Assembly: GCA_016617855.1 (NCBI GenBank) | Contig: JAECUM010001909.1 | Span: 1 to 64,000 of the forward strand | From: Megalonaias nervosa | Taxonomy: Eukaryota > Mollusca > Bivalvia > Unionida > Unionidae | DNA length: 64,000 bases | Reading direction: 5' to 3' | Made by a program: the position numbers and the translations under genes | The notes under the pieces: generated by a model | What the model was told of the DNA's origin: nothing | Databases searched by the model: none | Seen by the model: the letters and a program-made list of their open reading frames with translations, nothing else | Shown here: positions 1-10,694 of the stretch, one piece after another | Numbering within the stretch: position 1 is the first letter of the stretch | Layout of the letters: the number at the start of each line of letters is the position of its first letter

Positions 1-2198
1 GGGTGTTCCGTCCAGCGTGAGTTTAGGTCCATCATGATGTCTTCGTAACTGACAGAAATGCATACATACAGTTTTTGATTTCGAGAATTTGAAACCGTTA
101 GTATTGGCCCAGTTTTGAATCTTCTTGATGTTTTGCTGCAATTGTCTTTCAATTGTATGCATGTGCTTGGATCGGTAACATATTAAAAAGTCATCAACAT
201 ATAGAGAGCAATCCACACCGGGAGTCAGACACTTGGTGATGCTATTAATTTTTATGTTGAAGAGCGTCACGGATAAAATACTGCCCTGGGGCACACCCAT
301 CTCTTGATCGTGCATATCAGAGAGGGTGGAGCCCACTCGTACCTTGAATTCCCTGTCTGAGAGGAAGTTTGATATGAACGAGGGCAGTCGGCCTTTTAGA
401 CCCAGATCGTGTAGGTCATTTAGTATTCCGTACTTCCATGTTGTGTCATAGGCCTTTTCCAAATCAAAGAAAACCGCTACTAAGTGTTCTTTCTTGATGA
501 AAGCGTCGCGAATAAATGTTTCCAGTCTAACCAGATGATCATTGGTACTACGACCATAACGAAAGCCACTTTGGAAAGGAGATATTAAATTGTTGGTTTC
601 CAAATACCATACAAGCCGAGAATTGATCATTCGCTCCACTGTTTTGCATACGCAGCTAGTTAATGATATAGGTCTATAGTTGGTAGGATCTGCGCTATCT
701 TTGCCTGGTTTGGGAATTGGTATTACTATTGCTTCTTTCCAAATTTTTGGTACATTACCAGTAATCCATAAATCATTGAAGATTTCCAGAAGAACTGTTA
801 AGGATGGTTCTGGAAGGTGTTTCAAAACTGGTAATGTATATCGTCAGGCCCAGCGGATGTATCATGGGCCTTATTCAAAGATTCCATAAGCTCCGACAAT
901 GAAAACGGTTGGTTATAACTTTCTGAGTTATTCGATGTGAATTTCAACCGTGTTTTTTCTTTTTGAGCTTTTAGTCTTCGGAAAGCTTCTGAATAATTAG
1001 ACGATGATGAATTTTTGGAGAAACAATCGGCAAGTACATTAGCTATTTCATGTTTGGTATTGAAATTGTTATTATTTAGCTTCAGATGTCGGAAAGAAAT
1101 GTATTTTCCCTTCCCATTTATTTTGCGGATTGTGTCCCAAACTTTCTTTATTGAGGAACGAGAGTTTAAAGTTGAAACATATTTTTTCCATGATGCTCGT
1201 TTACTTTCTTTAATTATGCGGCGAGCTTTGGCCCGAACAATACGGTACTGAGTTAAGTTTTCGGGCGTTGGACGATTATTAAATTTTTTCAGTGCTTCTC
1301 GGCGTTGTCTAATGGCTTCTTTACATTCTTTAGTGAACCACGGTTTTTGGGTTCTTTTACAATTCGGCGAGAACTTAGGAATGGATTCTTGTGCAATCTG
1401 AATTAAGACAGATGTAAATTGTCGAATAGGATCGTTATCGTTTAGGACGGTATTCCTGTTAAGTCTAGCTGTACAAAGTTTTTCAAATTTGGCCCAGTCA
1501 GCTTTCTTTAAATTCCACTGTGGAATCGTGTCATCAATTGTAACGTTGGTGTTCTTAAGAGAGATTGGAAAGTGATCACTGCTGTGAAGGTCATCAGCGA
1601 CCTTCAAATTATAATCCAAAAGTAGTGAAGGAGAACAAATTGTTAAGTCGATACATGTGTATGTACCAGTTCCTGGGTGCAAGTACGTCGGAGACTTGGT
1701 ATTAAATAGACACAAGTCGTGTCTAGTAATAAAATCTTCAACCTTTTTGCCCCTGTCGCTTATGTAATTTGATCCCCATAAAATGTTATGGGCATTAAAA
1801 TCACCGAGTAAGATAAATGGCGCGGGAAGTTGTTGAACAAGCGTATCTAATTCATTTGGTAATAAGTTGGCGTTTGGTGGTATGTAAATAGAACAAAAAG
1901 TAATCACTCTATGTAGAGTGACACTCACAGCAATGGCTTGCAAATTTGTGTTTAAAGGGATGATTCTATGTGGGACTCTATTGTTCACAGCAATAGAAAC
2001 CCCTCCTGAGGCCCTGTCAACATTCTGTAAGTAGGTGTTAAACAGGGAGTAGTTTTTAAGTATGATGTTGTCCGTATCTTTTAAAAAGGTTTCCTGAAGA
2101 CATATTATTGCAGGATCATATTCGTTTAAAAGCAGAAGAATTTCATTGTAATTGGATCTAAGTCCTCGGCAGTTCCATTGTATGATGGTATTCTTCAT
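1..2198 (-). pseudogene. Non-LTR ORF2, copy A: endonuclease and partial RT, frameshifted
   Basis: From the start at 2198 the frame encodes an AP-type endonuclease (EEP fold). The N-terminal WNCRG, the metal-binding QETF, the GDFNAHN block and the late SDHFPI block are all visible in the first 210 residues. After about 458 residues the frame ends at 822. There the A-run reads 'tttcaaaactgg' where copies B-D have 'tttcaaaaactgg', a one-base loss. The reverse transcriptase continues in another frame to the window edge, including the YVDD active-site region near 190-210. The endonuclease nicks target DNA and the RT primes on the nick, so this copy cannot make a full enzyme. Confidence 0.88.
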
Positions 2199-2260
2199 TA
2201 TAAGATTAGAGTGGAGATTTTGGAGCTAGGTTAGACTTTTCGCGGAGACAGTCTGTATGA

Positions 2261-3426
2261 TTATTTCTCTGGAGGAAGTACGGGGGTGATTTTTTTGTTA
2301 GGTTTGGAGCTACTTTGAGGACACGGAGCAGTATCTTCTGCATCCATGCTCTCAATGTCCCCAAACCTGTTATAGAGTTTGATGGGGTCATCTGACCCCT
2401 TTTGCTGCCTATTTCCGTGAGATCTATTTTTACTCTTTGGTGACTTCGGTGGTGGGGTGTTATTGAAAGTTGTTTGGGTAGATGTCGTGGTTTTTTGTGC
2501 TTGGTAATGGGGGGTGTTAGAGCGAGGTGTTGACTCGGGTTGATCTGTCTGTGTTTGAGCGTCCTTCGTTGCTTTAGGATTGTTTTTAACTACAGAGGAG
2601 AAGGATGGGCCAGTAGGTGATATTTTTGCCTGGACAAGCTTTCTGGCCTCTGGATAGGGAATGTTGGATGTGTATTTTACCCTCTGTATTTCCTTCTCCT
2701 GTTTCCAAGTATCACAATCCTTTGAATTGGCGTGGTGCTCTTTTCCACAGTTGACACAATGCGGAGTTGCTCTACACTCAGCTTCCTGGTGAGAATGGTC
2801 TCCGCATCGGCCACATATCTGGCTTTTTGAGCAACGATCTTCGTGATGGCCATATTTCTGACATTTATAGCATCGAAGGGGGTTAGGTATGTAGATCTCA
2901 ACCTTCACTTGCAAAATGCCAACCTTGACCACTCTGGGTACTGCTGGCTTGTTGAAGGTGAGTATGAATGTGTTGGTGTCCTGCAGATTGTTATTACGTT
3001 TAATTCTTATTCTGCGAACTGCAGTGACACCTTCGTTTTTCATCCCTTCGATGATATCTTTGTCGCTTACTCCAGCCAAGTCCCGACATCGAATCACGCC
3101 TTTGGACGAGTTGAGTGTTGTGTGAGCGAATGAGGTCACCGGAATATCGAAAAATGTCTTCATTTTCCGGATATTCTCGGTCTGACCCCGTCGCTCACAT
3201 TCAACAAGTAGGCAGCCCGATTTCAACTTCTTTACACTTTTGGTGTACCAATTATACCCGTAATTGTCTTTTCAATAACAAACGGAGACAATGAGGTTAG
3301 CTGTTTTGAGTCGTCTGTAGATTGTATAACCATGAAGCGTGGAAATGATTCCACACCACATGGTTCGTCATCTGAGTCAGATCCAGTCTTGGTACGTTTT
3401 AGTTGATTTTTTTTTTAAATATCCAT
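2261..3426 (-). pseudogene. Non-LTR ORF1 (Gag-like, three CCHC knuckles), copy A
   Basis: This is the RNA-binding nucleocapsid-like protein of the retrotransposon. Three zinc knuckles are visible: CYKCQKYGHHEDRC, CGRCGDHSHQEAEC and CVNCGKEHHANSKDC. A low-complexity Ser/Pro/Thr/Gln tail follows. The long open frame is 2261-3226. Upstream, the first part (comparable to copy B residues 1-70) is in another frame, with indels near 3236 (a T-run one shorter than in copy C) and in the A-run just after the putative ATG near 3424. It sits 62 bp upstream of ORF2, the usual two-ORF layout. It is a non-functional relative of the intact copy B ORF1. Confidence 0.85.
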
Positions 3427-3975
3427 GTTGGTGGATTTAAAATTCAGCACCCGTGCTCCCCGCCCACCAAGGAGCCCAACAAGGGGACACTTTTCAAGTG
3501 TCAGGGATACACAGATGTTATACTCAGTAGGTAAATTCACCTCCTGATTCATCCCATAAGACATACTCAGTCGGTAAAATTACCTCCCAATTGACCCGTT
3601 GAGCCACCGCCTTCTAGGAAGTCTTCTAAGACTTGGAAAAGGGAAAGTTAAAGGGATAGAATGTAGGGGCAACGGTGGTATCAAGAGAGATACAACGAGA
3701 AAGATAAAGAAAGTGAGCGAGTAAATAAAGACCTCCTAGGGCTCGGCGTGACCAGCCGATTTGTCGAGACCGGGCCCATCCCGACCACCCGTCTAGAAGA
3801 AGTAGAGGCCAAAGTAGTGTATTGCATCGGAAAGCCTCTGCTCAACTACCAGGATCCTTTCCTCCTCCGACACGGGTCGCAACCCACGGCAAACAGGTTG
3901 CCTCTACTTAGTCGCCTCTTACGACACGTAGCGAGGCACGGCGGGCCAATTCTACAACCCCGGACCCGCAGGGGG
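3427..3975 (-). promoter_or_regulatory. 5' UTR / presumed internal promoter of non-LTR copy A
   Basis: About 550 bp of non-coding, relatively GC-rich DNA precedes ORF1 and is repeated at the 5' ends of copies B (15597-16103) and C (46740-47278). Non-LTR elements normally carry their promoter inside the 5' UTR, so this is the likely promoter. That role is inferred from family knowledge; no specific box was identified. A plus-strand open frame of 80-105 codons exists across this region in all three copies but is probably incidental. Confidence 0.6.
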
Positions 3976-5280
3976 TCCTCGACAAATGTGTAACTTGACA
4001 CTATTGGTACGTATGCCTTGTCCACAAGTAGGGCACAATCTCAAGAGCTGACAAGCACATTTCTGCTGTGAACCTTGCGTCTTTAGGTGTTGTTGGTAAC
4101 AAGCAGGACTGACAAACGTGCGCTGACAAGCAGAGCAATGCACTCGTTCTTGTCCTTCGTCCAGACAGGGTGTAGAGGCTAAACATCCTGAGTATTTTGA
4201 TCCGCAATGCTTATGTTGCTCTCGATTGTTATAGCCATAGTCACATTTCTCACAGTAATAACCGTATCCCAGGAATGCAGTGATACTGGTAATGACATCA
4301 AAATGTTCGTCGTGATGATAGACGTGAATGTATTTTCCGTCTGTAAAATCTTTACCTCGAAACAACAGAGGTCCGCGCACTTCTTGAGGGTGAACTTTCA
4401 AGGTGTAACGTGGAGCCAAGACGTCTTGCAACTTTTGCATTTCAGGAATGCCACAGGGTGTGTCTTTAGCTAACCCCGCTTGCTGTAACAGGAGTTCTGC
4501 TTCTTTTCGTTGTTTGGCTCGGTCCGATTGTCGAATAGTTTTCCAGGCTCTTTCCCATTCTACCGTATCGTTCTTGTCGGCATACGTTTGTCCCACCACG
4601 ATGGCACGGGCTAAACACATCTTGTCTTTTGGATTGTTAATTTGGACGAGGCTACGCTTGAGGTTACGCAAGTTGTCTACCAACATCAACTTTTTTTTTA
4701 CCTGTCCCTTGGGGAAGAGACACGTGGGTCATGTACAGTGTCGTTTTTCCGTCCGTGATGTGAAATTTGTCATTGGATTGTTGTACGTGTTGAATCTTGT
4801 CCATGATTTTGGAAGGTGTCAATTCTGTTGGACTGCTAAACTCGATCCAAACGGGAGACTTCAAATTGTCGTGATGAATAGAAAGTCTCAAGCGATCGTC
4901 TTCTTTGGCTTGACATTGACGTTTTAGTGTGGTAACAAAGAATCCCACACATCGGTGATGAACCCTTCTGCTTTCTCCAACGGTACGTCAGACTTGAAAT
5001 CTTTAAACTTCACTGCGTACGTGTAGGCTGTGGTTCTAAATTTTCTGGAAGAACGTTTGTCCGTCTCCCGAATATGGTAGTACTTTTCAGGGTTTACTGA
5101 TGGTAATGGACTTTGATTTGGTGTAGACTCTTTAGGCTTCGATTCTGGTTCACTCATCTCATCTTCAAAATCTCTGGCATGAATTTGTGCCAAGAATTCA
5201 GCTACTGTGCGAGGCGATAAATCACGTTTCTGCCTCTTACTTTCTTCTTCTTTCTTTTCGAAATGATGCGATCGTTTCAT
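3976..5280 (-). pseudogene. Protein-primed DNA polymerase B, N-terminal part (left virus), broken
   Basis: Three overlapping minus-strand frames (4924-5280, 4664-4948, 3976-4689) together form the N-terminal region of a Polinton/adintovirus-type polymerase B. The first is charged, with a basic MKRSHHF-type start. The third has a KMCLARAIVVG block followed by Cys/His pairs (YYCEKC, HCSAC, CPTC) typical of the zinc-rich region before the exonuclease domain. The frames are separated by shifts near 4930-4945 and in a T-run at 4691-4699. At 3976 the gene is cut by non-LTR copy A. The continuation carrying the exonuclease and polymerase domains is at 19298-22087, identified by the shared junction and target-site duplication. 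The product would copy the linear viral genome. Homopolymer shifts could be assembly errors or real decay. Confidence 0.78.
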
Positions 5281-5413
5281 CTTGACTGCAAAAAGTCAAA
5301 TGACTACATGTGAAACACCATGAACCCCTATATATCTATGTCAGACCAGGGCATATATAAAGGCTAGTGACTCCCCTCTCAGTATTCATTTCACTCTCAA
5401 TCCGATCAGCACA
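5281..5413. promoter_or_regulatory. Divergent viral promoter with TATA boxes on both strands
   Basis: This 133-bp gap lies between the polymerase start (minus, 5280) and the zinc-knuckle gene start (plus, 5414). On the plus strand TATATAAA at 5354-5361 is followed about 26 bases later by TCAGT at 5379-5383, the arthropod-type initiator that also resembles the baculovirus early CAGT start. On the minus strand TATATAG around 5330-5336 faces the polymerase gene. The spacing fits RNA polymerase II TATA/Inr promoters firing in both directions. This is motif reading only. Confidence 0.62.
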
Positions 5414-5869
5414 ATGGAAGAACCCACACAGATCGAACTTCTGATCAGAGCATTGCGAGGTGTGATAAGAAAGTTTTCTTCAGACAAGCCGACGGACTAC
5501 TCTTCCTCCTTTCGAGATAAAAGTCAAGATACTTGCTATATCTGTCAGAACAATGGGCATTGGGCTACAGAATGTCCAGATCGTTATAAAAGCAAGACCA
5601 GTGGCAGAAGAGACAAAAGTCAAGATACCTGTTATCATTGTCAAGAGAAAGGACATTGGTCTTCAGAGTACCCTAAGAAACAACAGGAGCAGGAGAAGGA
5701 GGAGGAAGAAGAAGAAGAAACAGCGGTGACCTCGGCAAAAGAAAAACCTCGACACGTTCAGAAAGAGAAGACAGAAAAGAAAAGAAGACGAGAAAAATGT
5801 GAGGAAGAAGAAGACAAAGAAGAGGAAAAAAGTGTAAAAGTGAAGAAATTGAAAAAACAGAGAGAGTGA
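5414..5869 (+). CDS. CCHC zinc-knuckle protein with acidic/basic tail (left virus)
   Basis: A 151-residue protein. One complete zinc knuckle is at residues 41-54 (CYICQNNGHWATEC). A second copy at 75-88 reads CYHCQEKGHWSSEY, so its last zinc ligand is replaced by Tyr. The two knuckles share the spacer RDKSQDTCY, which indicates an internal duplication. The C-terminal half is a run of Glu then mixed Lys/Arg/Glu, likely disordered. Such proteins usually bind single-stranded nucleic acid; here a role in viral replication or genome handling is inferred from its divergent promoter shared with the polymerase. The ATG follows a good TATA/initiator pair. It could instead be a captured cellular CNBP-type gene. 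No family was assigned beyond the knuckles. Confidence 0.68.
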   Translation: MEEPTQIELLIRALRGVIRKFSSDKPTDYSSSFRDKSQDTCYICQNNGHWATECPDRYKSKTSGRRDKSQDTCYHCQEKGHWSSEYPKKQQEQEKEEEEEEETAVTSAKEKPRHVQKEKTEKKRRREKCEEEEDKEEEKSVKVKKLKKQRE

Positions 5870-5948
5870 AAGAAAAAAGAAACAGAAGAAATTTATGAAC
5901 TTTTTAAAAAGTGTTGTGTTATGTTGTGATATTGAATTGTAAAAAAAA

Positions 5949-6176
5949 TTGGTTGGTTGGTTGAATTTTTTACGGCGCACCAGCACTATGAGGCTATTTA
6001 GCGCCAAACAAAAGGTTATATCTTTCATTATTTAAAAGTGGTAAAAGATTACGTATCGACCAGCGATACGAAACCAAACAGTTGAAGGTAAAAAGATAAA
6101 ATGGTAACGGGGATAAATAAAGTTTCCCGATCAATGGGGAGTGCAAATGATGTATGACAACGAAAACAGATGAAAG
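5949..6176 (-). mobile_element. Non-LTR 3' UTR fragment
   Basis: A 228-bp piece of the retrotransposon 3' UTR. The (TTGG)n-type tail at 5949-5964 is followed by the 3' UTR block with ACGGCGCACCAGCACTATGAGG and ends at CAGATGAAAGG, where a second tail starts immediately. It is the leftmost unit of a head-to-tail pile of 3' ends. It lies 80 bp after the zinc-knuckle gene; the flank between (5870-5948) holds no recognisable polyadenylation signal. Confidence 0.85.
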
Positions 6177-7873
6177 GTTGGTTGGTTGGTTAGTTGAATT
6201 TTTACGGCGCACCAGCACTATGAGGCTATTTAGCGCCATACAAAAGGTTATATCTTTCATCATGTAAAAGTGGTAAAAGGTTTAGTATCGACCAGCGATA
6301 CGAAACCAAACAGTTGAAGGTAAAAAGATAAAATGGTAACGGTTATAAATAAATAGTTTCCCGATCAACGGGGAGTGCAAATGATGTATGACAACGAAAA
6401 CAGATGAAAGGTAATTAAAATCTACTGACGGTATATATAGCACATAAAACTGTTCAAGGTGATAGCATACAAGCTATAGCTTATGATAAATATTTACTTC
6501 CTTCAGGAAGTCTATAATATAAGAAACGCTAACTGTATCAAAGAGCTCCCTAATGTCATGCACATTGTAATAATGATTACGCGTAGGTTGGAGGTCGAAA
6601 CACTCCAACATAAAGTGCTTAACAGTGAATGGTTCATTGCAAGATATGCACTCTGGAGGGTCTTCTCCTTTTAGTATGTAGGAGTGGGTTAAATAAGTAT
6701 GGCCGATTCGAATTCTTGCAACGACTACCTCCTCCCTACGGACGGCTCTGCAGGAAGGAGTCCATTCTCCTAGGGTTGGCTTGATGGCATGAAGCTTGTT
6801 ATTCACGGCATCATTCCATGATGCCTGCCATTTCTGACGTAAACATTCTTTGATACTACGTATAAAATCCGTATACGGTGTATTAAAATGAGATGGTTCT
6901 AGTGATAGAGCCATTTTAGCAGCGCGGTCTGCTTTGTCATTACCTTTAATTCCAATATGGCTGGGTAACCAACAGTATACTATATTGTGGGAGGTACTCA
7001 GCTCAGTATGTTTAAGGAGAATATTAGCTAATAATGGATTCTCCAGTTTTCTATTATGTAGTGACTGAAGTACTGATAGTGAATCGGAGAAGATGATGCT
7101 ATTTAAAATACGCTTGCTTTCAATATATTGCAATGCAAGGTCTATTGCTCTGATTCAGCTGAAAAAATTGATGTACCATTTGGCAAGCGGACTTTTGTTG
7201 TGTGTTTTCCACTAACGAAGGCTGCAGCAGCCTTTTCCTCATCTTTTGATCCATCAGTATATATTCTTGTATAATTTTGAAATTGGGCGATTAGTTCATG
7301 GTAAGAGTTGTGGAAGATGGAAGGGTTTGTCTCCGATTTTTTCCATCGTGTAATGTGAAAAGTACCTTTGGTTGTTGAAGTAGCCAGGGAGGTGTTTCGG
7401 AGACGGTCGTTTTCAGAATTTTTGAAAGATCAATTTTGGTACTGTCAAGGCATGGTAATATTCTAATGCCAAAGGTAGGTATGACGTTTGGTTTATTGTC
7501 ATATAAGTTTTTATATTTGGGTTCAAAAACAGCCGAAAAAGCAGGGTTCAGAGGGTTTGAGCTTAATTTGAGAGCATACTGTGCAGAAAGCATTTCTCTA
7601 CGTTGTGGTAAAGGTGGTTCGTTCGCTTCAACGAGTAGGCTTTCACACGGGGATGTCTTAAATGCTCCCAAGGCAAGTCTTATTCCCTGATGATGAATTG
7701 GGTCTAGCATCTTCAAATAGGACTTCCTAGCTGAACCATAGACAACGCAACCATAGTCTAGTTTCGAGCGAATAAATGTTCTGTATAAACTGAGTAGGAC
7801 TTTCCTATCAGCACCCCAGTCGGTGTGCGCTATTACTTTAAGTAAGTCTAGAGACTTCAAGCATTTAGCTTTC
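6177..7873 (-). mobile_element. 5'-truncated non-LTR fragment (RNase H and RT C-terminus)
   Basis: This unit begins with its own TTGG-type tail and 3' UTR and contains the end of ORF2 in two broken frames. 6474-7133 carries most of the RNase H domain (SDS, GNDKAD) and the C-terminal Cys/His segment (CISCNEPFTVKHFMLEC). 7291-7860 carries the RT thumb/connection region. A one-base loss near 7155 in the 'ctgatttcagc' context separates them. At about 7873 the sequence jumps within GCTTTC/GGATGAAAGG into the next unit, without a new tail. Confidence 0.85.
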
Positions 7874-9023
7874 GGATGAAAGGTAATTAAAATCTAACGA
7901 CGGTATATATAGCACATAAAACTGTTCAAGGTGATAGCATACAAGCTATAACTTATGATAAATATTTGCTTCCTTCAGGAAGTCTATAATATAAGAAATG
8001 CTAACTGTATCAAAGAGCTCCCTAATGTCATGCACATTGTAATAATGATTACGCATAGGTTGGAGGTCGAAACACTCCAACATAAAGTGCTTAACGGTGA
8101 ATGGTTCATTGCAAGATATGCACTCTGGTGGGTCTTCTCCTTTTAGTATATAGGAGTGGGTTAAATAAGTATGGCCGATTCGAATTCTTGCAATGACTAC
8201 CTCCTCCCTACGGACGGCTCTGTAGGAAGGAGTCCATTCTCCTAGGGTTGGCTTGATGGCATAAAGTTTGTTATTCACGGCATCATTCCATGATGCCTGC
8301 CATTTCTGACGTAAACAGTCTTTGATACTACGTTTAAAATCAGTATACGGTGTTTTAAAATCAGATGGTTCTAGTGATAGGGCCATTTTAGCAGCGCGGT
8401 CTGCTTTGTCATTACCTTTAATTCCAATATGGCTGGGTAACCAACAGTATGCTATATTGTGTGAGGTACTCAGCTCAGTATGTTTAAGGAGAACATTAGC
8501 TAATAATGGATTCTCCAGTTTTCTATTATGTAGTGACTGAAGTACTGATGGTGAATCGGAGAAGATGATGCTATTTAAAATACGCTTGCTTTCAATATAT
8601 TGCAATGCAAGGTCTATTGCTCTGATTTCGGCTGAAAAAATTGATGTACCATTTGGCAAGCGAACTTTTGTTATGTGTTTTCCACTAACGAAGGCTGCAG
8701 CAGCCTTTTCCTGATCTTTTGATCCATCAGTATATATTCTTGTATAATTTTCAAATTGGGCGATTAGTTCATGGTAAGAGTTGTGGAAGATGGAAGGGTT
8801 TGTCTCCGATTTTTTCCATCGTGTAACGTGAAAAGTACCTTTGGATGTTGAAGTAGCCAGGGAGGTGTTTCGGAGACGGTCATTTTCAGAATTTTTGAAA
8901 GTTCGATTTTGGTACTGTCAAGGCATGGTAATATTCTAATGCCAAAGGTAGGTGTGACGTTTGATTTATTGTCATATAAGGTTTTATATTTGGGTTCAAA
9001 AACAGCCGAAAAAGCAGGGTTCA
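7874..9023 (-). mobile_element. 5'-truncated non-LTR fragment lacking its tail
   Basis: Starts inside the 3' UTR at GGATGAAAGGTAATT without the simple-repeat tail, so it was joined by recombination or deletion and not by a fresh insertion. It includes an open frame at 7946-8659 (237 residues from a Met within the domain) covering most of RNase H plus the C-terminal zinc-like motif. It ends at AAAGCAGGGTTCA, exactly where the next unit's GATT tail begins. Confidence 0.84.
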
Positions 9024-10400
9024 GATTGATTGATTGATTGATTGAATTTTTTAACGGCGCACCAGCACTATGAGGCTATTTAGCGCTATGCAAAAGGTTA
9101 TATCCTTCATTATTTATAAGTGGTAAAAGATTACGTATCGACCAGCGATACGAAACCAAACAGTTGAAGGTAAAACGATAAAATGGTAACGGTGATAAAT
9201 AAAGTTTCCCGATCAACGGGGACTGCAAATGATGTATGACAAAGTAAACAGATGAAACGTAATTAAAATCTAGCGACGGTATATATAGCACATAAAACCG
9301 TTTAAGGTGATAGCATCAAAGCTATAACTTATGATAAATATTTACTTCCTTCAGGAAGTCTATAATATAAGAAATGCTAACTGTATCAAAGAGCTCCCTA
9401 ATGTCATGCACATTGTAATAATGGTTACGCGTAGGTTGGAGGTCGGAACACTCCAACATAAAGTGCTTAACAGTGAATGGTTCATTGCAAGATATGCACT
9501 CTGGTGGGCCTTCTCCTTTTAGTATATAGGAGTGGGTTAAATAAGTATGGCCGATTCGAATTCTTGCAATGACTACCTCCTCCCTACGGACGGCTCTGTA
9601 GGAAGGAGTCCATTCTCCCAGGGTTGGCTTGATGGCATGAAGTTTGTTATTCACGGCATCATTCCATGATGCCTGCCATTTCTGACGTAAACAGTCTTTG
9701 ATACTACGTTTAAAATCAGTATACGGTGTACTAAAATCAGATGGTTCTAGTGATAGGGCCATTTTAGCAGCGCGATCTGCTTTGTCATTACCTTTAATTT
9801 CAATATGGCTGGGTAACCAACAGTATACTATATTGTGGGAGGTACTCAGCTCAGTATGTTTAAGAAGAACATTAGCTAACAATGGATTCTCCAGTTTTCT
9901 ATTATGTAGTGACTGAAGTACTGATAGTGAGTCGGAGAAGATGATGCTATTTAAAATACGCTTGCTTTCAATATATTGCAATGCAAGGTCTATTGCTCTG
10001 ATTTCAGCTGAAAAAATGGATGTACCATTTGGCAAGCGAACTTTTGTTATGTGTTTTCCACTAACGAAGGCTGCAGCAGCCTTTTCCTGATCTTTTGATC
10101 CATCAGTATATATTCTTGTATAATTTTCAAATTGGGCGATTAGTTCATGGTAAGAGTTGTGGAAGATGGAAGGGTTTGTCTCCGATTTTTTTCCATCGTG
10201 TAATGTGAAAAGTACCTTTGGTTGTTGAAGTAGCCAGGGAGGTGTTTCGGAGACGGTCGTTTTCAGAATTTTTGAAAGATCAATTTTGGTACTGTCAAGG
10301 CATGGTAATATTCTAATGCCAAAGGTAGGTATGACGTTTGGTTTATTGTCATATAAGGTTTTATATTTGGGTTCAAAAACAGCCGAAAAAGCAGGGTTCA
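9024..10400 (-). mobile_element. 5'-truncated non-LTR fragment (1377-bp duplicated unit)
   Basis: Begins with a GATT-type tail and ends at AAAGCAGGGTTCA, the same breakpoint as the preceding unit. The RNase H frame 9322-10035 is open. Identical breakpoints in two adjacent units indicate tandem duplication of this segment, not two independent insertions. The small repeat TTCAGATTGA at both junctions could have served as microhomology. Confidence 0.85.
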
Positions 10401-10694
10401 GATTGATTGATTGATTGAATTTTTTAACGGCGCACCAGCACTATGAGGCTATTTAGCGCCATGCAAAAGGTTATATTCTTCATTATTTATAAGTGACAAA
10501 AGATTACGTATCGACCAGCGATACGAAACCAAACAGTTGAAGGCAAAACGATAAAATGGTAACGGTGATAAATAAACTTTCCCGATCAACGGGGAGTGCA
10601 AATGATGTGTGACAACGAAAACAGATGAAACGTAATTAAAATCTAGCGACGGTATATATAGCACATAAAACTGTTTAAGGTGATAGCATAAAAG

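Larger units (their letters stand above)
1..3975 (-). mobile_element. Non-LTR retrotransposon copy A (I/Nimb-like), 5' part
   Basis: The element reads leftwards from a 5' end at 3975 (minus-strand start CCCCCTGCGGGT, shared with copies B and C) and runs off the window at position 1 inside the reverse transcriptase. It contains a 5' UTR of about 550 bp (3427-3975), ORF1 with three CCHC knuckles, and ORF2 with an endonuclease and the start of the RT. The 5' UTR holds a short duplicated motif (ACTCAGTAGGTAAA-type, around 3527 and 3565) that copy C shares and copy B lacks. The element lies inside the left-virus polymerase gene: bases 3976-3987 (TCCTCGACAAAT) recur at 22076-22087 beside the 3' tail of copy D, as a target-site duplication would. 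Confidence 0.9.

Noticed and set aside
3748..3993. Plus-strand open frame across the 5' UTR of copies A, B and C (also 15876-16151, 47018-47335)
   Set aside because: It is antisense to the retrotransposon and its similarity is explained by the near identity of the copies; the start and end of the frame vary with the flanks.
6483..6674. Recurrent 63-codon plus-strand frame opposite the ORF2 C-terminus (also 7955, 9331, 10704, 22397, 41826)
   Set aside because: Antisense to the conserved end of ORF2 and repeated only because the elements are.
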